A stretch of 64,000 bases of DNA, from contig CM026557.1 in assembly GCA_015143295.1 (NCBI GenBank), forward strand, positions 34,171,965 to 34,235,964. The letters are read 5' to 3'. The notes beneath the pieces were generated by a model. The model had not been told where the DNA came from, searched no databases, and was given only the letters and a program-made list of their open reading frames with translations. This DNA comes from Tetracentron sinense. Its lineage: Eukaryota > Streptophyta > Magnoliopsida > Trochodendrales > Trochodendraceae. Position 1 is the stretch's first letter. Every line of letters begins with the position of its first letter. This document shows, one piece after another, positions 1 to 11,600 of the stretch. The position numbers and the translations under genes were made by a program.

Positions 1-282
1 TTTCAAACCCCACAAGACAATGTGTTAGAGTGCTGTTGCAATTTCTCAAAGTGACTTATGACTTCAAAGATTTTCAACATATATATTTCAGTCAATGGTA
101 GGAATTGTATCTATTTGGGATCATGTGTTCTTGAACTAAGCCCAGTAATAATTAGCAGATTATCACATGTGCATCACAATTTGAATTAGATTCACAATAG
201 ATCAATTATTTTCGGAGTTTGATTTATTTGCATGTTCTACCCTTTTTGTATGGTTGCATAGTCACATATAATGAAATTATAA

Positions 283-298
283 CCCCCCCCCCCCCCCC
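283..298. repeat. C16 homopolymer at the PPT-like tract of element B
   Basis: Sixteen consecutive C residues (G on the element's strand). They occupy the place of AAGTTTGGGGTTGGG in element A (12141-12156), just after the shared ACATTGAGGACAATGTA motif. This looks like expansion of a purine tract. Confidence 0.8.
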
Positions 299-874
299 AA
301 CTTAAACACTACATTGTCCTCAATGTAAGAGAATCATAAAACAGAGGGGGAGATGAAACGATGTTACCTGGGATGATAACCAACCAGACTGAAAAGAAGA
401 GGAAAGGGGGGGAACATCTGTCACAAAAGAAATTATTACCCCTAACATCTTGCAAAACAAATCGCATGGTTAGGAGAGTAGAGATACATAATAGGAGCTA
501 CACAAAATCAAGATATATCATAAAAGTCAAAACAATCCATGTACATCCATAACCGAGATAATCAAATAAACAACTAGCCAGAAGCTAGCACAAAATATAA
601 CCAATGAAGTCACAATCAAGAAACAGTCAGGGAGAAACTCGCCCATACATCAAAAACAGTCATACAAAAAGGATCTAGGAGCTAGAAGTCCTGGAGGAGC
701 AGCTTATTGGGGAGGGGGCAATGGAAATTGGGCGTCGCACATAGCCCGCATCATCTCACTCAAGCCAAAGGTGCGCTGGGATTGCTACGCATAGAAGGCA
801 TCTGCCTGCGACCATCTCTGACATGCATGCTCGCGAAACACAACGAACTCAGCGTGGTGCTGTTGTAGGGACTG

Positions 875-1633
875 TCAGTTCTCATCCATATGTATCACAT
901 TGGAACTGTTATTGAGAGGCCCAACGGCATTATCCCCGCCGGGCATCTCATCATCAGAATGATTAGTTGTAGGGATCCTCATGTCAGTACTCCTGACTAG
1001 GGCGTTGTAACTCTTATCCCACTGAATTTTTCCAAATTTGGCCGCCTTCACCCCAAGTTCACTGCCCGCAATAACATGCCCCTGGTGCTCTAGGATCTGG
1101 GTGATCAAGTTTCCAAAAAGGAGGGACCATGAGGTGTCCTGACTCTTCTTCACAAAAATCTCCTTGTAGATCTTGGCCATAGATAGCCAGACATACTCAG
1201 GGGTGTCCATCCAATATCCTACCCACATCTCGTGAAGAGCGGCCATGATAGGCAATCTTCGCTCGGTTTTGTGCCCTATTATAGGGCATAGGTTAGCCTT
1301 GAAAATGGAGTTGGCTAGCCAAACGGTGGGGAGGAGATATGCATGTCGTGTGCAATTTTTATTGGAAACATGGTACTTCTCTTGACACATCTTGGCAATG
1401 ATCTGGTGGATGGTAAGTTTCTGGGCTGGGTGAGGAATGAAAGTGATCTCTGGAGGCGGGAGAATGGGGCAGCCTAGAGCTAGGGCGATGGTCTCGACGG
1501 TCACATCATAAGAAGACCCATCGAGCCAGACACGCAAAATTGGGATACCATCACGAGACCATTTTCTCATATTTTGGCAAAATAGACAGGTGAGCCTAGG
1601 GTACACTAGGGCAGGGACCTTCAAAAGTCCCAT
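875..1633 (-). CDS. Athila-type ORF downstream of pol, open over 252 codons
   Basis: Single ORF after pol in the position of the so-called env-like ORF of Athila elements. It starts MGLLKVPALVYPRL and contains WSRDGIPILRVWLDGSSYDV, ALALGCPILPPP and an acidic C-terminal tail rich in D, E and N. The N-terminal half resembles the 'putative plant transposon protein' domain that accompanies Athila pol genes. I see no signal peptide or clear membrane segment, so 'env' describes position only. Element A has no counterpart. Confidence 0.6.
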   Translation of the reverse strand: MGLLKVPALVYPRLTCLFCQNMRKWSRDGIPILRVWLDGSSYDVTVETIALALGCPILPPPEITFIPHPAQKLTIHQIIAKMCQEKYHVSNKNCTRHAYLLPTVWLANSIFKANLCPIIGHKTERRLPIMAALHEMWVGYWMDTPEYVWLSMAKIYKEIFVKKSQDTSWSLLFGNLITQILEHQGHVIAGSELGVKAAKFGKIQWDKSYNALVRSTDMRIPTTNHSDDEMPGGDNAVGPLNNSSNVIHMDEN

Positions 1634-2245
1634 AAAGCCTCGTCGCTCAAATTTGGCTATAATGGGTGCGGTTTCAGCAAGTTTTGGAAAAAGGGGACAT
1701 CAAAACGGGTTTGGGGGTAGATTGCCCACTCCACAAAGTCCCCCTTGGGTCGCTCAATTGGCGGTGGGGATGGCTTGGCAACGGCTTTCTTGTTGTTGGG
1801 GGCCTTAGGATTGGCCTTTTGCTTTTTGGGGGGCCATGAAAACATGGGGAGGGTTCACTTGGGACTTTTATCAAACGCGTGGTGGGCACCCACGTTGGTC
1901 CACAATCACACAAACCAAATCTCACGCCCTCAACCACTCTCATTCCCTCAATCAATCTCAAGCACAATGGCCAACCCTGTCTTCACCCTGTGATACCCCA
2001 CCCTCCACAATCGCACCAAACAAAAAGAAGAAAATGGAAATGAGATGAAGAGAGAGGGTTACCTTCAAAATCCCCGATGAAGCAAACCTCGAGAAGCTAT
2101 ATTGGTCCGATACCGTCACCAATCACGCACACAAGAGCGGGGGAGAAGATAAAGGGAAGGGCGGCCGTAGGTAGAGAGAGACAGATGCAGAGAGTAAGGT
2201 ACGGATCTGCAATATGGGGAGATTTATAAAAAAAATCCGCGAAGA

Positions 2246-2546
2246 CAATCGATCGCAAAGTGTGAATGATCGATCATCAAGAGAAGATTTTAAATTCTGT
2301 TGAATGCGCATAGTGGCCACGTGGTAGAAATAGGGGCGATCGATCGTCCAGAAACAGAATAGTAGCAAGAAATAACTAATCGTAGTGAAGAGGCGATCAA
2401 TCATCCTCAAAACAAAATACAACTAAAAATTTTGGGCTATTGACGATCGATCGTAATGAAGGGGTGATCGATTTTCCTGCAAACCAAAAGTCCCCATGAT
2501 TCTGGAAATTGGGCAATCGATCGTCGGGAAGAGACGATCAATCATC
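2246..2546 (-). promoter_or_regulatory. Internal CGATCGATCG array of element B
   Basis: Eight near-palindromic motifs of the type (G)ACGATCGATCGTC lie at about 2246, 2267, 2336, 2392, 2440, 2464, 2514 and 2532. On the minus strand they are followed at about 2223-2230 by a TTTATAAAT box and then a CT-rich tract, all upstream of the ORF at 875-1633. The same motif array precedes the TATA box in the LTRs. Promoter function is inferred. Confidence 0.5.
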
Positions 2547-2767
2547 AAGGGGACATAATGGAGGTGGTGTGCAAACCACCCCAAACTTGGATTCGACAAA
2601 AGATAGGAAAAATTTCACACAAGATGATGGATTGCATCCCAACAAGCGCTAAGTTTTTCATCTTCAGTCTGACATCCTCATGATTAGATATCGAGATACA
2701 CGGGATCCATAAAGTTGATGGTCTCAATCAGCTCACCAGTCACGATGCCCTCAATGTAGGGCTTCAA

Positions 2768-3782
2768 TCATTGATTGTTAACCTTTAACAGATGCCCATC
2801 CTTGGGGTTTTGAAGCTCAACAGCTCCATAAGGGGCAACTGAGGTGACAATGTATGAGTCGTCCCATCTGGAGCGAAGTTTGCCAGGAAAGAGACACAAT
2901 TTTGAGTTGAATAACCAAACCTTTTGATTCGGGATGAAGGATTTTTGGAGGATATACTTATCGTGAAAGATTTTGGTTTTGGATTTATAGATCTTTGCGC
3001 TCTCATACGCATCATTGCGCATCTCTTCTAGCTCGAAAAGGTGGAGCTTCCTATTGGAGCCGACTACGGCCATATCGAAGTTGAACTTCTTAATTGCCCA
3101 CAGGGCTTTATGTTTCAGTTCAACCAGAAGGTGGCAGACCTTTCCAAAGGTAAGGCGATAGGGAGACATACCAATAGGGGTCTTATAAGTTGTACGATAA
3201 GCCCATAGGACATCATTGAGCCTTACAGACCAATCCTTTCGATCTGTCCTCACAGTTTTTTCAGGATATTCTTTATCTCCCTATTTGAGACTTTGACCTG
3301 GCCACTCGTTTGTGGGTGGTATGGCGTGGATACCTTGTGAGTGATGAAGTATTTGAGAGCTAGAGCCTCGAAGTATCGATTGAGGAAGTGTTTCCTCCAT
3401 CACTAATGATAGCACGCGGGGCGTCAAACCGACAAAAGATATGTTCTTGTAAGAACTTAACCACAACTTTGTGGTCATTGGTCTTGGTGGCAACCGCTTC
3501 CAACCATTTAGAGACATAGTCCACCGCCACCAAGATATATTCAAAACCAAACGATGGCGGGAAGGGGCCCATAAAGTCAATACCCCAAACATCAAATATT
3601 TCAACAATGAGTATTGTGATAAGGGGCTTTATGTCTCTTCGGAACATTACTCCCAATTGTTGGCACCTTAGGCAGACCCTGACAAAAGTCATGAGCATAC
3701 TTGAAGAGTAAGGGCCAATAAAAACCACTTTATAAGACCTTAGCAGCAGTCTTCTTCCCTCCAAAGTAACATTCGCATGCAA
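2768..3782 (-). pseudogene. Element B integrase region
   Basis: Zinc-binding ([11 protein letters not shown]...CLRCQQLG) and catalytic-core stretches ([45 protein letters not shown]) are visible, followed by the Athila C-terminal part ([28 protein letters not shown]-type end). Several overlapping reading frames are used, so it is broken. No chromodomain is visible, as usual for Athila. Confidence 0.88.
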
Positions 3783-3897
3783 GAGAGTGACAGAAGTTTA
3801 GGATACTATGAAATTCACTCTCAGGCACACATCGTCGAATCATTTGGTCCGGACAGTATTTAAATAATTTCGGATCTTCCCAGAAAAATAATTTGAT

Positions 3898-4458
3898 TTA
3901 GGCAAAGAACCGAAAATTGTCTTGTTTGGACCAATGAGGGGGAATTTGCCCAATTGCGAGGTAATTAACGATGTTTGCGAACTGTGGAGGTTGCACTTGA
4001 TTTACCTCGAGCAATTGTTCGTCCGGGAAAGAGTCTTGGATGGGGCAAGGATAATGGGAAGAGTTGACCAAGAGTTTGGATAGGTGGTCAGCAACCACAT
4101 TATCGGACCATTTCTTGTCTCGAATCTCAAGGTCGAACTCTTGAAGGAGGAGAATCCACATAATCAGCCTAGGCATGGTGTCTTTCTTAGAAAGGAGGTA
4201 CCGCAAAGCAGCATGATCAGTGTACACCAAGATTTTGCATTTGAGGAGGTAAGAATGGAATTTGTCCAGTGCATAGATTACAACTAATAATTCTTTTTCG
4301 GTGGTAGTGTAATTCAATTGAGCATCCGAGAGAGTCTTACTAGGGTAATAGATAGCATGAGGGGTCTTATTTACCCTTTGCCCTAAGACCGCCCCAACTA
4401 CATAGTATGTGGCATCACACATCAACTCAAAGGGAAGATACCAATCAGGGGGCTGCAT
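3898..4458 (-). pseudogene. Element B RNase H region
   Basis: RNase H of the Ty3/gypsy pol. Motifs in order are [52 protein letters not shown] and a C-terminal [11 protein letters not shown]. It is open across about 186 codons but belongs to a broken polyprotein. Confidence 0.88.
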
Positions 4459-5500
4459 ACTTGGGGCAGTAGAGAGTAGATGGTGGATTTTGTTAAAAGC
4501 TTCGAGGCATTCTTTATCAAAGGAAAAAATGAATATCCTTGGAAAGTAAATTGCTCAAAAGTCTAGAAATTTTCCTGAAATCCTTGATAAAACGACGATA
4601 AAACCCCGTATGGCTAAGGAAAGAACGAATCTATCGCACCATGGTCGATGGAGGGAGACACAAAATCAAGTTGATCTTGGCTTTATCCACCTCTATACCC
4701 CTTCTAGACACAATGTGTCCCAAGAAAATGACATCTTAAACCATGAAATGACTTTTTTCCCAACTCAGAATAAGATTTGTCTCCTCACATCTTCTTAAGA
4801 CCAATGATAAATTGTGGAGACAATCTTCGAAAGAGGTTCTAAATACGGAAAATTCATCCATAAAGACCTCGAGAAATTTTTCCACCATATCGGAGAAAAT
4901 AGACATCATAAACCTTTGAAAAGTCGCATGTGCATTGCATAGACTGAATGACTTGCGCCTATAGACAAAAGTGTCAAAAGGACATGTGAAGGTGTTTTCT
5001 CTTGATCCTCAGGATAGACAAACACTTGATTTTATCCAGAATAACCATCTAGAAAATAATAGTAACTCTTGCCTACTAACCGCTCTAGGATTTGATCAAT
5101 AAATGAGAGTGAAAAGTGATCTTTCCTAATCATGGAGTTGAGTTTCCAATAGTCAATGCAAACACGCCACCCAGTAGTGACACGAGTAGTAATCAACTCT
5201 CCTTTTGTATTGGACACAACGGTGATACCGGAATTCTTTGGTTCCACTTGAGTAGGACCCACTCACTTGCTATCTGAGATGGGGTATATGATACCCACAT
5301 CAAATAATTTTACAACTTCTTTTATAACTACCTCTTTCATGTTAGGGTTCAACCTCCGTTGTGCTTCTCTAGAAGGTTTGGCATCCTCTTCGAGATGGAT
5401 GCGATGCATGCACACGGAAATGGTCAATTCTTTTCAAATCAGCAATGGTCCACCCTATAGCCCCTTTATGCTTTTGAAGCATAGTCATCAATTTACTCTC
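4459..5500 (-). pseudogene. Element B reverse transcriptase region
   Basis: Recognisable fingers/palm stretches include WRVCIDYWKLNSMIRKDHF and FIDQILERLVGKSYYYFLDGYSG (about 5032-5200), followed by fragments typical of Ty3/gypsy RT down to the RNase H start. Element A lacks this whole region. Broken fossil. Confidence 0.82.
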
Positions 5501-6423
5501 CTATTCAACCGAAAAATTAGATGCAATAATGACCAGGAGAGTATCTTGAACTTCTAAGAAGGCATATTTGAGTGAATCCAGGATTGGGTTCAACTCAAGA
5601 GCGGGAGGTGCCTCAAGGGATGAGGTGGCTAGAATACTAGTGGTGGTAGGGAGAGGTTCTGCCCGGGCTTTCCAAGGAGGAGAAACCATAAAGGGAGTCG
5701 AATTTAAGAGGTGGTTGACTTCCATAATGGACTCCTCAACATCATAGTCATCAACATTAAAATGTATCAAACATGTCTCGAATGGGTCATTAGATAAGAT
5801 GTAAGGAATGGTGTCCTCAATCATCTCTTCAATAGAATCGATCAAGAAGCATTCTTTATTATTCGAATGTTGTTGAGAGGTAGTAAAGATATTTACCTGG
5901 CCCTTCATATTCCCGAAAGAGATATCCATCACCACGGTGCAACAATTGAGGCAAGCATTGGCGGTAGCCAAACAGGGTCGACCGAGGATCACTGGAATTT
6001 GCTTGTTAGGATTTGGTACCGGTTTCATGTCGAGAACTAAGAAGTCGACCGAGAAATTAAATTTTTTGACTTTGATCAAGACATCTTTAATCATCCCTCT
6101 CAACATTTTAATAGATGACTGAGCTCACCTAACCAAAGTTTTTCATACACTGAGTAGGGAAGAAAGTTGACACTCACTCCTAAATCTAAGAGTGTCCTAT
6201 CAATGGAGTGGTCTCCAATGGTACATGAGATAGTGGGGGCACCTGGATCCTTGAATCTTAGAGGGGCACAGTATTGGAGAATGGAGCTCACTTGCTCAAT
6301 GAGAATGAATTTCTTAAACACATGGGTCCTTAATTTACTCTTTTGAGTGCACAAGTCTTTGAGGAATTTGGCATAAGCCGGCACTTGCTTGATAGCATCA
6401 AGTAAAGGCAAGTTGATATTCAC
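5501..6423 (-). pseudogene. Element B protease region
   Basis: Retropepsin-like aspartic protease region. RTLLDLGVSVNFLPYSVYEKL is the active-site neighbourhood, followed by VDFLVLDMKP and IPVILGRPCLATANA, the typical Athila protease tail. Closely similar to 10700-11250 of element A. Fossil with breaks. Confidence 0.86.
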
Positions 6424-7102
6424 TTATTTGAAGACTTCAATCATATCATCTATCTTGGCTCTCTTTTTAGCAAAGGGGGATAAGTCTTTCAAACATGATG
6501 GGAAATGGGCTTTAGGCATGTTAAGTGTCTCGAAGATGGGGGTCGGTGACGACGAAGGACTTTGGTCCTTTTTATTGGTATCCCCTTCTTCGTCCTTAGA
6601 CTTTGATTGATCAACTATGGTCTCTCTTGTCGTGCCTTGATTTTCCTTAACCAAATTATCCACTATCTTGTCATTCCTTAGGGTGATGATGACCTGAACA
6701 TGTTCTCGATTTGGCTCATCTACTTGGTTCACACCCTCGGATTGCTGACGGGTTGGCTCGGAAGTATTCCTTCCACTCTTCTATTTATGGCATTAGCTAA
6801 CTGTCCATTTGGGATTCGAGCTTTTGAATCGAATGCGAATGCGAGTGAGAAAAGAGCAATTTAGTGTTGCTTTCCTCAAGAGCATTTAACACTTTATCCT
6901 CGAATGATGGGTTCCTTTGATTAGGAGGATTAGATTGTTGGAATTGTGGTTGGGCTTGATATTTGGATTGATTTTAAAAAGACCAATTGTTTGGCCTAGG
7001 AGGTTGGGAAAACTGATTGCCTTGAGCTTGAGGAAAGTTGTTCCTTTGAGCTTGAGGCTGCCACGAGAAATTAGGATGGTTTCTCCATCCTAGGTTATAT
7101 GT
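6424..7102 (-). pseudogene. Element B gag, downstream part
   Basis: Continuation of B's gag beyond the element A insertion, opening with NLGWRNHPNFSWQPQAQ and a Q/P/N-rich tract. Then comes a conserved linker ending in KAHFPSCLKDLSPFAKK, which matches 10560-10620 of element A. Broken fossil. Confidence 0.83.
7098..7102. repeat. Target-site duplication TATGT, left copy
   Basis: The five bases before the 5' LTR are identical to 14899-14903 after the 3' LTR. Confidence 0.95.
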
Positions 7103-8539
7103 TGATTGGTGCTAATTGTTACACATTTACGCACCTTAAACTGCATTTGTTAATCCATTTGAGCTCATTTATCTATTACGATACTTTACTTGAGTGTATT
7201 TATTATTTTCAGGTTCATGCGAGGAAAAGAAAACAAAAATGATAGTATACAAGCTTTAAAGTCTCTTGGGAATCGCTACCGAGCAAAGATCCAAGCTAAA
7301 GAGAAGTTGGAAATGCAAAATGACCCTTGTTCGGTGTTCGGAGCATAACTCCTTAACCGTAACTCCGATTTACGCCCATAATATATCAAAACGACCGACT
7401 CAAAAAGTTCTACAACTTTTATCAAGGAAGTTTTACAAAATCATTAACCACCGATCGATCGGAGCTACTTTAGCCGATTGATCGGGGGACGCCGTTTTGG
7501 GAGCTCTGTAACCACCAATCGATCGGTGCCTCTTGGCCGATCGATCAGCGAACACCGTTTTGATGATGTTAGAAAGTGCGAAAAAGGAATTTTTGAGCTT
7601 GTTTTGGATGTTTCTAAAGCTACAATTCATGGGGACTCTCTCTATAAAAAGGAAAGTCTCCTTCCCTGCAAAAGGGTCTGAATTTTGAGATTTGAAATGG
7701 AGAAGGCTCTGGAGATCTGTGGAGGTTGGAGGATGGATTGCTCGCGTTCTTCGTATTCTTCATCGAAAGTAGTGTTCCTTACTCTCGCTATGAACTAATT
7801 CCTTTTTTTAGGGTTTAGATGAAACTCTAGCCAAGTAACTATGTCTCTTTGTGTTGTTTTAGTTTATTCAATTGTAAACAATGATTACATAATAAGAGGG
7901 TTATTCATAACCAGAGTTTATTGATCATATTCGATTTCAGTATGATTATATCCTTGTCTTAAGTTTTATTATATAGGAATTGAAATCATCCATCTTGATG
8001 TGGATTTTATGCGATTATTGATGTAGATTTCATGCAATGGTTTTTACTGTCGAGGAATTAAATCATATGATATTTTATGCTAAGGGAAGACGAGTGATTT
8101 CACAACCCTAGTTTAGTATGTATCACTCGTGCTAACCGAAGATAGGATATACCTGGAGTCTAATCCCTTGAATCATTCTAGATGGATGAGTTAGTCTTGT
8201 AGTTACTTTCATCCTTATTATTTACATTATGATGGACTTGAATAAATGCATTAGAGACCGGTTATGAAGCTAGAGGTGGATTCGAATGCCCTAGATCTTC
8301 TCTCACTGATATATCATCAAAAACTCTTAGTTTAATTAGTTAAAATAGAATTTACTAGCTTAATTTCCACTCTTAGGTTAAAAATCAATCTAACCAAATC
8401 AACTTGTTACCCCTTGACTCACAATCAATCTTGAGATAAAAGCAATCAAACCAGCGCAGTCATCTGTGGTTCGACACCCCATACTAGTCACTATTCTACG
8501 GAATTGTAGCTACTACGAGGTTTATTTTATTGACGATCA
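7103..8539 (+). repeat. 5' LTR of element A
   Basis: Begins TGATTGGTGCTAATTG and ends TGACGATCA. It contains four CGATCGATCG-type motifs (7451, 7474, 7515, 7537) arranged as two similar 60-bp units, then TATAAAA at 7643-7649, then a GAAGA-rich leader. The matching 3' copy is 13465-14898. Confidence 0.95.
7451..7548 (+). promoter_or_regulatory. CGATCGATCG array upstream of the LTR A TATA box
   Basis: Four near-palindromic 12-mers (CCGATCGATCGG type) in two 60-bp sub-repeats, ending about 95 bp before TATAAAA (7643). Repeated in the 3' LTR at about 13813-13915. Arrays in the same relative place occur in LTR B and the solo LTR. Confidence 0.6.
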
Positions 8540-8544
8540 ATTTT

Positions 8545-8562
8545 TGGCGCCATTGCCGAGGA
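8545..8562 (+). other. Primer-binding site of element A
   Basis: TGGCGCCATTGCCGAGGA, five bases after the LTR end. It matches the aspartate-tRNA-like PBS expected for Athila/Tat elements. Confidence 0.9.
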
Positions 8563-8852
8563 TTGCTGGAAAGGTTTAGTTGCTTAAATCAAAATATTAA
8601 AACTGAGTCATTTTATTCAAATAAAAAAAAAATAACAAAAAAAAAAAAAAAATCTTTTACTGATCTCTAAAATTTTGTGTTGTAGGTACCAATCGCTTGG
8701 ATTGAAAACAATGCTTAGCTAAAATTTTAACAGAAAAACTGTTGTTCTATAAAACCAAAAGCTATCCAACTATTCAATTACCAGAAGCACCGTGAGTATC
8801 CTCTCATCTGAAGTGAATTATTTTGTAAATTGGTGTCTGTCAAACATAGAGT

Positions 8853-10690
8853 TTGCGTCTAGGGTGTATGCACGGTGGAAGGTCTTATACACCAGAGTTA
8901 ATCCCTTTCAATTCAGAGTTAGAGCGTACCGCTAGGCTTCTCAAGGCTTCAACCCGTTTTCACTCAAACCTAGAGGCTACTCCTTTCTCTGAAATGACTG
9001 AAAATCAAGACCCAACTAAGTCTTTAAATGAATACTTTGTTCCATCATCATACTCTTCTCCTTCATGCATCCGGTTGCCGGACATTACGGCAACCCACTA
9101 TGATATTAAGTCCAGCACAATTCAGATGCTCTCATCCTATCACGGACTTAGTAATGAAGACCCCTATAAGCATCTGGATGATTTTAATGAAATCTGCACT
9201 ACTTTTAAGCTGCAGAATTTTACAGATGATGCTCTCGGATTGCGCCTCTTCCCATTCTCCCTGAAAGACAAAGCCAAACATTGGCTTAACTCTCTTGAGG
9301 CCGACACTATCCACACATGGACACTGCTCCATCAGGAATTCTTAAAGAAATTTTTTCCTATTGGCAAAACCAATCAAATAAGTTGAACCATCATGTGTTT
9401 TTCTCAAATTGTTGGTGAACTTTTTCTTGAGTCATGAGAAAGATTCAAGGATCTCCTCAGAAAATGTCCCCACCATCAGATTCCTAAATGGTAACTTGTC
9501 CAGTTATTCTATGATGGTCTATCTCAATTCAACTGCCAGATGGTTGATTTCTCATATGGGAGGACATTTATGACAAAAAGCGAGGTACATACATGGGAAT
9601 TGTTTGAAAATTTGAGTGAAAACACCTTACACCATGCCTCCTCCAATCGTCTGAGAGACAAAATTCCACTCCAAATCAAAAGCGAGGCATCTATGAAGTT
9701 GACACTTTAATGATGTCTCTTCTAAAGTGGATGAGTTGTCTCAAAAATTAGACCAACTAATGGTTATAGGGCAATCTTCCTACACACCCTCTCAATCAAC
9801 TCCCAATCAGAGAGATGCGTGCCCTATCTGTTCTAGCCCTGCACATTATGTGCATGAGTGTCCTGCTACAAAGCAATTTCCAGAATTTGTTCCAGAGCAT
9901 GTTAATGCTGCCTACACTCACCCAGGCAATGATCCCTACTCTAATACATACAACCCAGGGTGGAGAAATCATCCCAATTTCTCATGGCAGCCTCAAGCTC
10001 AAGGGAACACTTCTCCCCAAGCTCAAGGAAATTTTTTCTCCCAACCTCAAGGGCCAAATGTTCGACCCTTTCAAAATCAGCCTAACTACCATCCTCCCCA
10101 ACAACAACAATTTCAACACTCTACTCCTCCCCCTCAAAGGAACTCATCTTTCGAGGAGAAAGTGTTGAATGCTCTAAAAGGGTTGGAGGCCAACACCCAA
10201 TTATTGCACTCTCGTTCTCAATCTATCCAGAGGCTTGAGTTTCAAGTGGGACAATTAGCTAATGCCATATACAAGAGAGAGGAATGGAAGCTTTCAAGCC
10301 AACCAGTGAGCAACCCTATGGGTGTAAACATGGTTGATGATGCTCAACACAATGAAACTCATCATGAGCATGTTCTTGTCATTACCACCCTAAGGAGTGG
10401 GAAGGTAGTTGATAACCAGGTTAGGGAGAAGAATGGTGAAGAAGAAAAGGTCCTGGTGGAGCCACCAAAATCCAAAGGAGAGGGGGTGAGTGTCTTTGAG
10501 AAGGACCAAGGTCTTTCCCAATCTTTATCTATTCCTACTCCCCCGGCATCTTATATGCCTAAAGCTCCTTACCCTCAGTGCTTAAAAGATCCATCCCCTT
10601 TTGGAAAAAAAGGAGTCAAAGTTGATGATATGATGGAAGTTTTTAAACAAGTCAAAGTCAACCTCCCACTCATAAAGGCTATCTAGCAAA
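8853..10690 (+). pseudogene. Element A gag region
   Basis: Gag with MTENQDPTKSLNEYFVPSSY, the matrix/capsid stretch LRLFPFSLKDKAKHWLNSLE, the zinc knuckle CPICSSPAHYVHEC and NTYNPGWRNHPNFSWQPQAQ. A glutamine/proline-rich tract and the linker YPQCLKDPSPFGKKG follow. The reading frame is broken in the middle. Homologous to B's gag. Confidence 0.88.
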
Positions 10691-11250
10691 TTCCGGCTTA
10701 TGCCAAGTTCCTTAAGGACCTATGCACTCAAAAGCATAAATCTCGCACTCATGTATCCAAGAAGGTCCTTCTCACCGAGCAAACAAGCTCCATTATCCAA
10801 CACAACACTCCTCCAAAATTCAAGGATCCTGGTGCTCCTACCATTTCATGTATTATTGGAGATCACTTCATTAATCGAGCACTCCTGGATTTAGGAGTAA
10901 GTGTTAATCTGTTACCCTTCTCGGTGTATAAGCAACTAGGCTTAGGAGAGCCTCAACCTACATCCGTCATGTTGCAATTGGTGGATAGATCTATTAAAAA
11001 GCCTTGCGGGGTGATTGAAAATGTTCTTATCAAAATTGACAAATTTTACTGTCCAGTCGACTTTCTTGTCCTTGACATGGAACCCGTGCATAATTCAAAA
11101 AGTCAAATTCCAGTCATCCTTGGTCGTCCTTTCTTGGCCACGGCCAATGCTTGTATAAATTGTAGGACTGGGGTAATGGATGTGTCATTTGGTAACATGA
11201 AAGTTCGGTTGAACATTTACACCACACCCGAACAACAACAGAAGGGATAG
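10691..11250 (+). pseudogene. Element A protease region
   Basis: Retropepsin-like region: ALLDLGVSVNLLPFSVYKQL, VDFLVLDMEPV, then QIPVILGRPFLATANACIN and MDVSFGNMKVRLNIY. It ends with a short stop-terminated tail. RT does not follow. Confidence 0.85.
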
Positions 11251-11600
11251 GAGTGTTTTATGGTGAATGTGAGTAATGAAATAATTGAGGAGACCTCTCC
11301 TTATACCTTAACTGAGAATGCCTTAGAGGCATCACTCACTCATCTCAAGCCTCCGAACCCCAATGAAGAAAAGCCCAAAGAGGATAGCAATTATTTATTA
11401 CATTTCATCAATCTCAAGGGCTTTCAGTTTGAGAAGCATAAAGTGAGAATTGCATGCCCATGCTTGTTCAACCATTTTTCCTCTAAGCGCAGGTTATGCA
11501 AGTTATATTATACACCTGCAACCTTTCAAAGGTCTATGGTCTCCAAATTTTTTGACATGGATAGGCGTGTACTCAAAGCCAAAGCCCAACTTCACTAGCC
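11251..11600 (+). pseudogene. Remnant pol-end sequence after the internal deletion of element A
   Basis: A short acidic linker (NPNEEKPKEDSN) passes directly to sequence typical of the end of Athila pol (MDRRVLKAKAQLH) and then to the non-coding CGCTTGTTGGGAGGCAACCC motif. The RT-RNase H-integrase block is missing. Confidence 0.7.

Noticed and set aside
1657-2422. Overlapping small ORFs on both strands around 1.6-2.4 kb
   Set aside because: Shadows in the non-coding region between pol and the downstream ORF of element B; no family match.
2230-2560. Simple GATC microsatellite
   Set aside because: Motifs are 20-70 bp apart with unrelated spacers and recur upstream of LTR TATA boxes, so it is a site array rather than a simple repeat.
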